Shown: positions 1 through 11,260, numbered from the stretch's first letter. The stretch is DNA of 25,915 nt from Chara braunii (GCA_003427395.1 BFEA01000008.1:6184262-6210176), one strand, 5' to 3'. The notes: generated by a model from the sequence alone, not told the origin. Made by a program: numbers and translations.

Positions 1-2200
1 TTTCGAGGAAGGGGTTGCACATGAGGCGGGTCAAACGGCCACGAAGGACCAGCATAGCTTTCATCGGGGTTTTGATTGAACCAAAAAATCGGACTTTCCT
101 CGGGCAACCATTCTTTATCATCGCAAAACTCCTTGTACAACATGCCCGGACTATCTCCAACCATCAAAAATTTAAGCAAGTGCGGTTTTGAAATACCGGT
201 AATGTCTGACGCAATGCACGGGTCCACTATACTAATCCAATCTTCCATCGTATCGAGGAAAATACATTTGGGAGGCTTTTTGTGGGATTGCATTATGAGC
301 GCGAAAAACTCGTCCATAGTATAAGCGTCTACGTCTTTCAATTTCTTTGAGAAAACGCTGAAAGTAGCGTCAACGTTTGTATGGGTGTGTCCCACCAGCA
401 TGAAACCTATTTCTACCTCTTCAAAAACTTCGAACTTAACCAACAGTGCAACCAGGGCACATATGTACTTGTTCTTGTTTTCCCGCCAACAATTATCTGC
501 TTGAATGCGCAAAAACCTTGGCAGTGGTGTCCCGCTTCCTTGAATTTCGACAAGGGTTCTCATAACACAAGTAGCGACCGTGTTGAAATCGTGTTTGAAA
601 TACGGAAACCACGTGTACACATATATACTAGGGTCTCTGCCGTGTACAATGACGCCTGTCATATTAGTCTTCATCATCATCTCGTGCCTAAGTGCTTTCA
701 AGTAGTTCGCTTGACTAATATGGGGGATAGTTGTTTTCTTCTGATCCATACCGTCAATGATGAGACACAAACGCTCATTCGGATGAACCATGGAATCAGT
801 TTTCGCTCGACTGTAGTCCAATCTGTGTTCAACTTGCCTCCTTTGGTGTGCTTTCATATCATCTCGAGCACGTTCTCGATCTCGAGGAAGAGCAACATAT
901 TGTATACGTTCCTTCAGTTCATGACAAACGACGCACTTCGTGAACGTGTAGATTGCGCGAGGGAAACGTGGAAAAAGTGTTTCCGCCACAACTTATAAAA
1001 GTTGGACTCAGACACGACATCGAGGCCAGCGGCCAGAAAGTCGGATTTGATGGACTCATAAATTGATCTCTTCGTGAAAGCAGCCGGGAGTCGAAGCTTC
1101 GGTCTGGAAACCCCACCTTGGTTAGCCACCTCATTCGGCATGCTATCCACATGACACTCGATGAACGTTCTCATGCTGGCAAGCATGGGGACCGTTTTAT
1201 TGGTTGGCCTATATTTTTCCGTCAGGCCATGCTCGGAACGCACGTAGCCATTGTCGAAACGTTTTTTGTAGTTGTAAAATGTATTACGCGAGACACCGAG
1301 TACATTGCAGTACGCCCTGATGCACATTGAACGTTCCAACTCCACAGGGCGGACACGTTTCTGTCCACTCTCATTTACTGTGAAATCCTTAATACTTCTC
1401 ATCCACCACTCATCTCGCTCTCCCGGACTCTTACTGTACAGTCCTTGTCAAACCTTTCGCACTTCCTCAGGCGACACGTCGTAACAACATCGAGCCTTGC
1501 AACATGTCATGCCGCGCACCATGAGCAGTCTTCTTCCGGACAGCATGTTTCTCGCTCTTTTGTACTGTTCTTTCCTCCTAGCGTTCCTATTGGCCATGCT
1601 ATACCTTTGTCTTTCGCCTGGCAGAGGTGCGGGCAAAATCTGCAGTATCGCCCTTCTCTCTGCATCACCCCTGCTAGACGATTCCGACCCAGACTCGCTC
1701 TGACTTGGAATCGCATCATCACTTCGCATATGCGTTGGACTCGCCCGTGCTGTGGAAAGCTCCTCCGAAGAATAGTCGGTGGCAACCAAGTTCGTAGTAC
1801 TAGAGCTAGCGCGAAGCAAAGGTCCACTAGAATATGACCGTTGTCCTGACGAGTAATCAGTGGCCACCAACCGCTCACTCTCGTCATCAGACGATGCGTA
1901 AGAAACACCCATTGGCACGCAACTGCTGTGCGCTGAAGCTGTGGGGTGCACCTCGCCAGAAATGTGGAACTCTATCCGGGAGGTAGACGGTTCTTCGGCC
2001 GCGGACGTTGTTGCCAATTCTGTGGGCAGTTGGATGCAACCTCCAAAACTCTTACGAAAAGCGAGATTTCGTTTTCTTGGGAAATTCGCAGCTGACTGTT
2101 GGAACGGCGAACTGTCCGAAGAGGTCGTTGGGGCCAACTCCAGGTGTTGTGGCTGGCAATGCAAGTCGACAGCTTGTTGAGTTTCTATAGCCCGGTTCAT
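1..2200 (-). pseudogene. DUF7869-type DNA transposon protein, decayed, cut by window edge
   Basis: Read on the minus strand, the frame starts at an ATG near 2200 and runs past position 1. The N-terminal part (2200-1451) is serine-rich and disordered-looking, with the octapeptide LVATDYSS present twice, then a basic stretch and a Cys cluster (CCKARCC). The middle (1447-917) has a helix-turn-helix-like segment (GVSRNTFYNYKKRF). The C-terminal part (about 940-1) has KCVVCHELK, then LCLIIDGMDQ, QADNCWRENKN and VGHTHTNVDATFS, the Asp-rich motif series typical of DUF7869 proteins, which are widely repeated in eukaryotic genomes and thought to be RNase H-fold transposases. Two lesions are seen: an in-frame TGA at 1448-1450, between clearly coding stretches, and a one-base frame change near 942-944, just before the Cys pair. 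The family call comes from motif order; transposase activity is inferred. The first ATG is chosen because a TGA lies in frame near 2267. Confidence 0.72.
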
Positions 2201-2820
2201 GCGGCCGTTCGCCGAGCCTTCTTCGGCGCCGTCATGCAACCGTCGGTGCAGCTGATGCGATTCCCGTCAGCGCAATGGATTATTCTCTCTTGTGCGGGTC
2301 GAACGGGTCGTTCGAATTCGTGTCCACACCCTGCAAAACAGCGGAGCAAACTGTAAGCACGGTCATATTTATGCGTTGAGGGCACAGAGTTCGCCGGGAT
2401 CCGAATTTGGCGGGTGCAGGAGTAGCAAGGAACCTGTTTTCGCGTGGCTTGTGTCAGTGGAAGGTAGCGCCAGTGGGTGCACACAAGGAACGCTATGATT
2501 GGGCGAACAGAAGGAAGGCTCTGTTGTCGGTGGACGATAGCACGCGCAGAACAAAGGGTAGGGGTGGATGCACCACCACATAATTCGGCGTAGCGCGACC
2601 CCAAACAGACCCCTATAAACACCGATTCTCACCATCGTCTAAGCGAGCTCGTGCGGTGCTCCATTCGCTGGCACTAGTGCAATAGCGACCCCCGATTCGC
2701 GCGCCGGGAACGTCGACGTGCGACAACGCAAACCACACAGCACGCAGAAACACAAGCATGTCTGCGTCAAGACTTCGTACACCGCGACGGTCAAAACCCT
2801 TGGGGGTCAGAAAAGATCGT

Positions 2821-2967
2821 GGGTGCAAACAATTGCTCGCCTTCTGAAATGCCCTTGAAGGGGTTTATGGGGGTTGCCGATGGTGACAACGGTCGTGTCC
2901 CTTACTTTCGGCAACCCCCATGAACCCCTTCAAGGGCATTTCAGAGGGCGAGCAATTTCTCGCACCC
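2821..2967. repeat. Long hairpin, unit 1 of the array
   Basis: The left arm 2821-2880 pairs with the right arm 2908-2967. The inner 48 bp (2833-2880 with 2908-2955) match with only two mismatches, and the outer 12 bp match with about three more. The loop is 27 nt (2881-2907). The transcript of either strand could fold into a nearly perfect stem. Confidence 0.85.
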
Positions 2968-3054
2968 GCAGTCCTCTCGCAATGAACTCACATTTGAAGC
3001 TCCAGGCGCCATGCGAAGGACGGATAGATTTGCGCCGATCCTCAAAGTCCGCCA

Positions 3055-3215
3055 GGATCCGAACTTGGCGGATTTGCCTGCAGCGAGTAACAAGTTTTCG
3101 CGCGGCTGCAGGTATTGGAACGAGTGGATGGCGTNGGATCCGAACTTGGCGGATTTGCCTGCAGCGAGTAACAAGTTTTCGCGCGGCTGCAGGTATTGGA
3201 ACGAGTGGATGGCGT
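3055..3215. repeat. Exact 80-bp duplication split by one N
   Basis: Positions 3055-3134 and 3136-3215 are identical, with a single N at 3135. The other array units do not have this doubling. It is best read as two overlapping contig ends that were joined without being merged. Confidence 0.8.
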
Positions 3216-3990
3216 TTGCACAGAAGCAGGCGATGCTCGGCCGCACCGCATTTCGGGGCGGCGATGAACGAAGATCCACGGCACATCGGAAATGCACCCG
3301 GCCAGTGACACCGTCGTCAACCCCAATAAACCCCTTTCAGGGCAACTCACAAGGCGAGCACTTTTTCGCACTACCAGGCCGCCGGCATTGAAGACGGACT
3401 GGGCAGTCCAAGCTGTTGAAAATAATGGTCAGATTCACGGGGAGCCTCTAAGTTCGTCGGAATCCAAATTTGGCGGGTGCACGAGTAGCAAGGAACCTGT
3501 TTTCGCACGGCTTGTGTCAGTGGAAGGTAGCTCCAGTGGGTGCACACAAGGAACGCTATGTTTGGGCGAACAGAAGGAAGGCTCTATTGTCGGTGAACGA
3601 TAGCACGTGCAAAACAAATGGTAGTGGTGGATGCACCACCACACAATTCGGCGCAGCGCGACCCCAAACAGACCCCTATAAACACCGATTCTCACCATCG
3701 TCTAAGCGAGCTCATGCGGTGTTCCATTCGCTGGCACTAGTGCAATAGCTATCGAACACGGACATCTCCACTGCGCAGACAAGAAAAATGCAGAAAAGGA
3801 TGAAAGAACCCTCCTTAAACCCTTCCAAACATTGATTCCTCCATTCGAGAAGGGGACTCCCGATTCGCGCACCGGGGAACGTCGACGTGCGGCAGTGCGA
3901 ATTGGACAGCACGCAGAAACACAAGCATGTCTGCGTCAAGACTCCGCACACCACGACGGTGAAAACCCTTGGGGGAGCAGAAAAGATCGT

Positions 3991-4137
3991 GGGTGCGAAA
4001 AATTACTCGCCTTCATAAATGCCCTTGAAGGGGTTTATGGGGATTGCCTTCGTTGACAACGGTCGTGTCCCTTATTTTTGGCAACCCCCATGAACTTCTT
4101 CAAGGGCATTTTAGAGGGCGAGCAAATTCTCACACCC
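3991..4137. repeat. Long hairpin, unit 2 of the array
   Basis: This is the equivalent of the hairpin at 2821-2967. The left arm runs from 3991 to about 4049 and the right arm from about 4078 to 4137, around a similar loop (GTTGACAACGGTCGTGTCCC). It has more mismatches than copy 1, spread over both arms. Confidence 0.75.
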
Positions 4138-4477
4138 GGAGTCCTCTCAAAATCAACTCACAGTCGAAGCTCCAGGCGCCATGCGGAGGACGGATAAATT
4201 TGCGCCGATCCTCAAAGTCCGCCAGGATCCGAACTCATTTCGGGGCGTCGATGAACAAAGATCCACGGCACACCGGAAATGCACCCGGCCAGTGACACCG
4301 TCGTCAACCCCAATAAACCCCTTTCAAGGCAACTCACAAGGCGAGAACTTTTCCGCACTACCAGGCCGCCGAAATGCGGTAAGATTTACGGGGAGCCTCT
4401 AAGTTCGCCGGGATCCGAATTTGGCAGGTGCAGGAGTAGCAAAGAACCGGTTTTCGCGCGGCTTGTGTCAGTGTCTC

Positions 4478-4595
4478 TCGAAGGGGTTAATGTGGGTTGC
4501 CGACGGTGACAACGGCCGTGTCCCTTATTTTCGGCAACCCCCATGAACCCCTTGAAGGGCATTTCAGAGGGCGAGCAATTTCTCGCACCCACAGT
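4478..4595. repeat. Truncated hairpin, unit 3 of the array
   Basis: The left arm is cut down to about 26 bp (4478-4503), joined directly to a truncated block A. The right arm (about 4531-4595) is full length, so the stem is short. This shows internal deletion inside the array. Confidence 0.65.
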
Positions 4596-5950
4596 CCTCT
4601 CGCAATCAACTCACACTCGAAGCTCCAGGCGCCACGCAAAGGACGGATAGATTCGCGTCGATCATCAAAGTCCGCCAGGATCCGAACTTGGTGGATTCGC
4701 CTGCATTCGTAAGTGGTGGATGGCGTTTGCACAGAAGCAGGCGTTGCTCGGGCGCACCACATTTTGGGGCGCCGATGAACGAAGATCTACCGCATACCGA
4801 AAATGGAGCCGGCCAGCGACACCGTCGTCAACCCCAATAAACCCCGTTCAGGGCAGCTTACAAGGCGAGCAATTTTGCGCAATACCAGGCCGCCGGCATT
4901 GAAGACGGACGGAGAAGTCCAAGCCGTCGAAAACAACGGTCAGATTCATGCGGCGCCTCGAAGCCCTTCGGGATCCGAATTTGGCCGGTGCGGGAGTAGC
5001 AAGGAACCTGTTTTTGTGCGGCCGGTGTCAGTGGAACGGAGCGCCAGCGGGTGCACATAAGGAACGCTATCCTCGGCCGCACAGAAGGAAGGCTCTGCAG
5101 CTCTCAATCTGTCGTTGAACGTCAGCACACGCAGAGCAAAGGGCAGCAGTGGATGCACCACCACAAAATCGGACGCAGCGCGACCCCAAACTGACCCCTA
5201 GGGCAAGAGTTCATCGAGATCGGACATCCCAACCGCGCCTTCCAAACCCTGATTCGGCCAGTCGAGAAGGCGACCCCCGATTCACGCGCCGGTAACATCG
5301 ACGTGCGAAAGCGCGAACCGGAAACCAGGCAGAAACACGAGCATGTGTGCGACAAGAATCCGCGCACCGGGACGGTCAAAACCCTCTGGGGACAACAAAG
5401 ATCGACGGCACACACACAAGGGACACGGCCGCTATCACCGTCGGCAACCCCGACAAACCCCTCGAAGGGCATCTTAGAAGGTGAGCAATTTTTCGCACCC
5501 ACAGTCCTCGCGCAATCAACTCACACTTGAAGCTCCAGGCCTCATGCGAGCACTTTTGCGTGCCCGGAGGCCTCTCGTAATCAGAACGCACTCGACAGTC
5601 GTGGCCGTCGAAAACGGCGGTTAAATTTACGCGGGACCTCAAAGTCCGCCGGGATCCGAACTTGGCGCTTGCTGGACTGGCTAGGAACCGCTTTGCGCGG
5701 GGGACGACGGATATTTGGATGACCGGTGTGGAATTGCACAGAAGGAACGCTAGGCTTGGCTGCATGTTCAGGGAGGCCCTGCTGCTGCTCACAAGTGTTT
5801 GTTCCGACAGAGCACGCAGAACAGAAATGGTCCTCGCAGGTGCACCACGTCGAAAATTAGCGCAGCGCGGCCCCCAATAGACCCCCATGGACCCCGATTA
5901 TCCTCATCGACAAAGCGAACAGTCATGCAACCAGGACTCTAAAAAGATCC

Positions 5951-7230
5951 ATGCAAACGGTAAGCGTCTTATTTCAGCGACGCGGTCAAAACAACAAAAT
6001 CATCCGAGCAGCCCGCGACTTCGCATGCTTCAGATTGCAAGTCCGTCGGGATCCGAACTTCGTCGCACGCTGAAAACTGGCATGGCGTTATGAACTATCG
6101 ACCCAACGCCCGAAAGGTGGGAACTGTGTCTCGCAAAACGTAGTCATCAGGGCAACCAGGGATGGCATTGTGACCGCGAACGCGAAACCAACAACCGCCA
6201 AAAAAATGGGAACTTCAGATCCCGGCGAACTACAACAATCATGCGCTATTTTTGCACCTGCGCGTGCTCTCCCTGTGGCCGAGCGACCACAACAGATTGC
6301 TGCTTTCGCGAGAGCACTGCGCATGATTGCTGTAGTTCGCCGGGATCCGAACTTCCCATCTCGCCAGGCAACCACACGCCACGCGCCGTTTTTCGTTTGG
6401 CTGTTGTTGGTTTCGAGCTTGCGGTGACAATGGCGACCCCCCTTGCCCCGATGACTGAGACGTTTCCCGGAGGCGGCCGGATTGTTCGTTACCGAACAAG
6501 GACATGTTTTCGTGTCGAGGTTGTCGTCACGAAACATGTGGCGCTCACGCCGAAGAAACGCCATCGTCATTGCAGCGAGCGGCACAGACGTTCTCCATCG
6601 CGCGCACGCAACGTGTGCGTTCTTCGTTCTGGAGCCCGCGGATGTTGCGCGCACAGTCCTGGCATTTGTCGTGCAGAATGCGATATCGCATCCCTCACGA
6701 CCAGCGCCAGGAGCGCGCGCTCAACATCCATGGCCTCTATGGTGGATCATGTGCACGTTGTGTGCGCGGGATGGAGATGACAGCAACTCTCCCGGGATTG
6801 ACGCCATAGTCTCTTCGGGGAGGGAGGCTCAAGTGTTGCGGCGAAAACACAAATACAGAACGACCACCCCCTCCTGTTTATGAATACCTTACCTCTCACT
6901 GCACGCCACGTGGATGGCGGACATCCTTCCCACCGTGGCCACCGCGCGACGCTTAGTACCAACAGCGGTCGTGCGCAGCCCATGCGTCTCCTTTGTGATA
7001 ACCAACCTCTAATCTCTTTGTTGAGAACAGCAAATGAGCGAGGGAAGTGTTTCAAAGGGGTTTGGTGTTCCGCTGGGAATAGGCGATTTCGTGTTTGCCT
7101 CGACCGTGCGGGAGTGGTTTGCAATGCCCAGCTTGTGGTCAACGACAATTTTTCTTCAATGCCAAGCCAAACAAGAGTCGTGGGGGCGGTCGCGTCGAAC
7201 GAATGAGAGAGAAGCATAACGGGACACGCA
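5951..7230. other. No credible gene; contains a fold-back repeat
   Basis: Apart from quasi-palindrome copies at 6039-6060, 6211-6232 and 6333-6354 and the fold-back at 6160-6437, nothing recognisable is present. Open frames on both strands are GC-driven, overlap one another and show no family motif. Confidence 0.5.
6160..6437. repeat. Fold-back (inverted repeat) element
   Basis: The left arm, about 6160-6246, is complementary to the right arm, about 6319-6437, around a loop of about 72 nt. Matching landmarks in order from the outside are CATTGT..ACCGC, GAAACCAACAAC, the quasi-palindrome and CAATCATGCG. The right arm carries about 30 extra bases near 6360-6390. No target-site duplication was recognised at the edges. 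Confidence 0.75.
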
Positions 7231-7289
7231 AACCATGTGCCCCGATGCCCACGTTATCTATTCCCGCCGTCCCAGCCACTTGCGACACG

Positions 7290-7812
7290 TGGCACGACAT
7301 GAGGACAATGATGACGACGGTGATGAACACGATGATAGTGACGATTACGGTGGTGATGTTGATCTGGGCGACGATGTCACTGACGATGATGACGATGTTG
7401 ATGACGATGATGATGTCAATGATGATGTTCGTGATGATGATGATTGTGATAACGACGATGATGATGATGACGATGATGACGACGATGATGACGATGTTGA
7501 TGATGGCGATGAAAACGAAGATGACGATGGCGGTGATTTCAATGACGGCGACGATGTCGCTGATGATGATGATGTTGTTGATGACGTTGATGATGTTGAT
7601 GATGTTGTCGATGATGATGACGATGTTGATGACGTTGACGAGGTTGATGATGATGTTGTTGATGATGATGATGATGTTGATGAAGAAGATGATGATCATG
7701 ATGACAATGATGGTGATGATGATGATGATGATGAAGATGATGACGCTGATGGTGGTGGCGACGATGATGGTGATGATGGGGGCGATGATGATGATGATGA
7801 TGATGGCAAGCA
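7290..7812. repeat. Imperfect GAT/GAC trinucleotide tract
   Basis: About 520 bp is dominated by GAY triplets with scattered GTT, GGT and AAT changes. One plus-strand frame reads as almost pure Asp, but the others are also open (Met-rich, and on the minus strand His-, Ile- and Ser-rich), so openness alone says nothing about coding. A frame from 7235 to 7888 would give a 217-residue Asp-rich product with unremarkable flanks. Confidence 0.9.
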
Positions 7813-7933
7813 AGAATCACCGGGCCGCTCGCGACTTGAAACAGGTGGCGAGACGCGGCCGCTCCCATGGGTCGGCAAACATGCCTGACACGAGGGCAGG
7901 CAGAACAACACTTTGCCTTGAAGAGGGCACAAC

Positions 7934-8036
7934 GCACACGATGGCGCTGCTCTTTGACGGCTCACAGTTCTTCGAGGAGGCGCAGTTCTTCAACGACGGC
8001 GAAGCGCACACGATGGCGCAACTGTTCGACAAGGGA
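7934..8036 (+). repeat. Short 72-bp-period direct repeat, possible coding remnant
   Basis: GCACACGATGGCG occurs at 7934 and again at 8006, each followed by a related sequence; CAGTTCTTC also occurs twice, 18 bp apart. In one frame this reads HTMALLFDG, then AQFF, then HTMAQLFDKG, a 24-residue period. The repeat follows the trinucleotide tract in the Met-rich frame, so a real protein is possible but unproven. Confidence 0.4.
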
Positions 8037-8066
8037 TCAGCGCAAACAGCGTTGGCCACTTGCTGA

Positions 8067-9200
8067 CGCAGGATGCAGAGACGAGATGTCGAAGCGAAGA
8101 CAACCGAACCACAGACGACAGTTGTCGACGAGAGGAAGCCCCTGCGCCCACGCCCGCCGCCGCCTGGCGCAACAGCGGAGCAGAAAAGGCGATGGAGGAT
8201 ATCGCTGACGGGACGCCGAGCGCGAATGCGCTCGTCGGGCTCGAGATGCGAAAGGGCTGCCCCAGACCCGAGGCAGCTGAGCGTCCGACTGTCGTCGCAC
8301 CCCACGGAAAGACCCGCGTGTGTCCCCCCGCACGGCCACAGACCCCGCTCGCCAGCCAGGAGACGCGAATTGCCGCGAACCCCTCCAACCTCCCCTTCCC
8401 CCGAGCCCCCCGCCCCCCTCCCCCCTCCCGTGGTTCTCCCCCCTGACCCCTGGAAAGTACAAACTGCCCCCCGCCGACACCTGAGACCCCCTCCACCGGG
8501 GCCCGCGAACCCGAAGACACGAACGCGAGGGGCCCAGAACAAGGGCCCGTTTTCCAATGACGTCCAGGAAGGGCCAGCCCGTAGGGACGTTTTTGTCACA
8601 TTTCGACGCACCAGGCCCCCCTCGCGACAATTTCGACGTGCAGCCACCGTTCGATGCGCGGATCGAACAGACTAGAGTCGGGGCGCAGACCCTGCACGGA
8701 TATCCGAAACGAAAGGCCCGAGGGGACCTCGTGTCCCGCGTGCCTACAAATACGAGCGACGCCCTGGGCATTGACGATGCGTTTTTCGTTTTTTGCTGGG
8801 GAGATGCTGCCCGACAGAAGCCACGCACCGCCACTCTCGTCAACTGCTGGCTCGCCATAGCTGGCACAGCCATTCTTCACCGCGCACGTTTCGTGGCACC
8901 GACGCACCCCACATGCCCTCGCATGTCCCTCCGCCTACCAAGTCGCTGTCCGTGTCATATACGACGTCGCTCCCGATCTCCTTTCTCGGAAGGCGCGACC
9001 GCCACCCCACGCAGCACCCCAGCAAACGCGAAGTGCACGCCCAAAGGTGGACAGAGTGCCGTCACGACAAACGTCGGGGTTCGCGCTCATCTTCACTCGG
9101 CAGTTCCACACGGTGAGTGCGCACGCAGTCGGGATGTATGTTTGCATGTGCGCGCGTGCGGGGGAGGTTTTTTGTGACGATATGCTCGCGCAGATCGAAA
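8067..9200. other. C-rich stretch without recognisable gene
   Basis: The segment is strongly C-rich on the plus strand, with a peak near 8395-8440. Long open frames exist on both strands (for example about 8037-8873 minus and 8073-8675 plus), but they overlap, are rich in Pro, Arg and Gly, and carry no known motif. I see nothing else supportable. Confidence 0.45.
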
Positions 9201-9224
9201 GATTTCGTGGCTGCATGTGTGCGG

Positions 9225-9385
9225 GTGGGCGTGTGTGTGTGTGTGTGTTTGTGTGTGATTGTGTGTTTGTGCATGTTTCATTCTGTGTGTGTGTGTGTTC
9301 GAGCGTGTGTGTGTGTGTGTGTGTGCCTGTATGTGCCTGTCTGTGCATATGTGTTCGCGTGCGTGTGTGTTCGCGCGCGTTTTCC
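9225..9385. repeat. GT/TG dinucleotide microsatellite
   Basis: An imperfect TG tract is interrupted by TTT, CTG and CG-containing pieces. The alternating purine-pyrimidine sequence favours Z-DNA. Cys/Val-rich and His/Thr-rich frames over it are composition effects. Confidence 0.9.
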
Positions 9386-9609
9386 GCGGGGAGATGTGCG
9401 CGAACGTGCGCGGTCATGGACGAACGTCATGGTTCACCCTTCGATTCCAGTTGTGTGTGGATGTGTGAGGATGTGTGAGGAGAGTATCAACAGATGATTG
9501 CGCTCGTGCTGTACTCAAGTGGCGAAGCACGGAAGCTTGGATCGAACACGGTGCGGCCAATAACGAAACACAACGTCATCGTGAGCACTTGCCATACCCG
9601 ATTTGCCTC

Positions 9610-10190
9610 AATGGATGATCAATCGAAACACGCGGTGGCAATGTCGACACAGCTCTGATCGAACATGCGGCGGTTTTGTGTGCTGTCACAATGTCATGTC
9701 CGCCGATCTGTCCAATGGATGATCAATCGAAACACGTGGCCGTTTTGTGGGCTGTCCCAATGTCATGTCCGCCGATCTGCCCAATGGAGGATCATGGTGG
9801 CAATGTCGACACAGCTAACGCATCCATCGACCAATCGCGAAACACGATTAGATCACTCGCGATCGGATGATTGGTCGTGTCTGCCGTGTCGACGCAACCA
9901 CTGCGTGTGTGTTGTTTTTTCTGTCGTGTGTGTTAAGATCACTCGTTATCTGATGGTCGATTAGATCCATGACAATATGTACACCACACACGTGATGAAC
10001 CAACCCATCACGAAACGCAAGCCAACCACTCGCGATCGGGTGATAGATGGTGTTTGCCTCCCCAACAATAGCGCCGCTGATCTGCCCGACGGATGATAAA
10101 CCAATGCAGGAGGCGACAACGCATCCAACCGACCAATCGCGAAACGACAGAAGATTACTTGCGATCGGATGATTGATCGTGTATGCTGCA
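9610..10190. repeat. GATCG-rich direct repeats
   Basis: A roughly 50-bp block starting TTTTGTG(T/G)GCTGTC is present at 9673 and 9743 (period 70). A block containing CGCGATCGGATGATTG is present at about 9818-9885 and 10119-10189 (period about 301), with a weaker copy at about 9999-10060. GGTGGCAATGTCGACACAGC also occurs twice (about 9634 and 9796). There are no stable reading frames, and I see no gene from about 9400 to 10720. Confidence 0.7.
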
Positions 10191-10726
10191 CCAAAGATCA
10201 ACCCGCCGGCGAGCGACCTGTTTATTTACCCACCTGACAGTCCTCGACCGAACCGTCGATCGGTCAGGAAATCTGCCAGGATCAACTGATTGGTCGACAG
10301 ATCGGTTGGCAATTGCTCTGCTGGTTGATCAACCACCACACCAACCGCCAATTGAGCAGCCGATCAACCAATCGACTGTTCTGTGCTAATTGATCGTGGA
10401 GAACGATCGCGGAGAATCCTCAAGGCAAATGATCATGTGCACGGTCGAAACCGGCGAATGAAACGCACAACCGATCGAAAAAACGTCGATCCCGATCTTC
10501 GAACGAATAAAAAGCACTTCGTCACAATCTTGTTGCCCATCGAACCTCGTATAACATCGAACCATGCTGCCCACGGAACCTGGCTCCATATCAAACCTCG
10601 GCGGGCGTCGAACCTCGTCGGACGTCGAACTTTGAGCACCCACCACCCCACGTGTCGCCGACATTGTTCTCGTGATTGGAACGTGGCCGTTCCAACCGAA
10701 CTGATCGCGCAATCAAACACCGGAAG

Positions 10727-11260
10727 AAGTTGGGATCCCGGCGAGCTTGTGCAGCTGTTCGAACACGCTTCTCAACCCCGGTGCGCAACCATAGCCAGGG
10801 ACGTGGAAAATTAGAAGTCCGCCGGGATCCGAACTTCAAGAATTTGTTGGACGGCGAGTTTGGCAGACACGTGTTCATCTCCCGTGCAATTTCGCCAAGT
10901 TCGGATCCCGGCGAACTTCATGCAGCTATTCGAACATGCTTCGCAACCCCGGTCCCCAACCACAGCCCGGGACGTGTAAAAATTGGAAGTCCGCCGGGAT
11001 CCGAACTTGAAGAAATTGCTGGACGGCGAGTTCGGCAGACAGGTGTATGTCTCCCACGCAATTTCGCCAAGTCCGGATCCCGGCGAACTTCATGCAGCTG
11101 TATGTCTCCCTCGCAACCCAGGTCCGCAACCACAGCNTGGGACGTGGAAAAATATGAAGTCCGCCGGGATCCGAACTTCAAGAAATTCGCAGGACGGCGA
11201 GTTTGGCAGACAGGCGTGTATCTCCCACGTAATTTCTCAAAGTTCGGATCCCGGCCAACT
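10727..11260. repeat. Regular array of alternating quasi-palindromes
   Basis: Seven copies start at 10727, 10815, 10897, 10987, 11069, 11157 and 11239, in orientations R, F, R, F, R, F, R (F has the core CCGGGATC, R has GATCCCGG). The intervals are 88, 82, 90, 82, 88 and 82 bp, so the full period is about 170 bp. The 82-bp intervals share a loop reading roughly GACGGCGAGTT(T/C)GGCAGACA then CAATTTC; the 88-90-bp intervals share CATGCAGCT and GGGACGTG. The N at 11137 is a single ambiguous base inside one linker. Confidence 0.9.

Larger units (their letters stand above)
2386..5950. repeat. Tandem array of diverged complex repeat units
   Basis: Successive units begin at 2386, 3450, 4401, 4960 and 5642, each starting with a copy of the 22-bp quasi-palindrome. 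Unit 1 (1064 bp) has four blocks: A, 2386-2690 (ends with a segment reading CTGGCACTAGTGCAATAGC); B, 2687-2830; C, a long hairpin at 2821-2967; D, 2970-3449, carrying a second quasi-palindrome. Unit 2 (951 bp) keeps all blocks but has lost part of D. Unit 3 (559 bp) has block A cut at about 4470 and joined straight to the hairpin. Unit 4 (682 bp) lacks the left hairpin arm, and unit 5 is a diverged partial copy. Copy 1 lacks a segment of about 100 bp present at 3751-3855 and partly at 5212-5265. Reading frames here shift between copies and hold no protein family I know, so I treat the array as non-coding. Confidence 0.85.

Noticed and set aside
381-998. Plus-strand frame of 205 residues
   Set aside because: It is the antisense shadow of the DUF7869 coding frame, which carries the recognisable motifs.
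7235-7888. A 217-residue Asp-rich protein
   Set aside because: All frames over the trinucleotide tract are open, so the frame is not evidence of a gene.
7539-7937. His-rich minus-strand protein
   Set aside because: This is the reverse reading of the same GAY tract.
8037-8873. Minus-strand frame of about 278 residues
   Set aside because: It lies in C-rich sequence with equally long overlapping frames on both strands and no family motif.
9047-9497. Cys/Val-rich plus-strand frames over the GT tract
   Set aside because: They are composition effects of the dinucleotide repeat.
10222-10385. Inverted repeat around TGGTTGATCAACC
   Set aside because: The arms match only in short blocks, and the GATC-rich composition explains the similarity.
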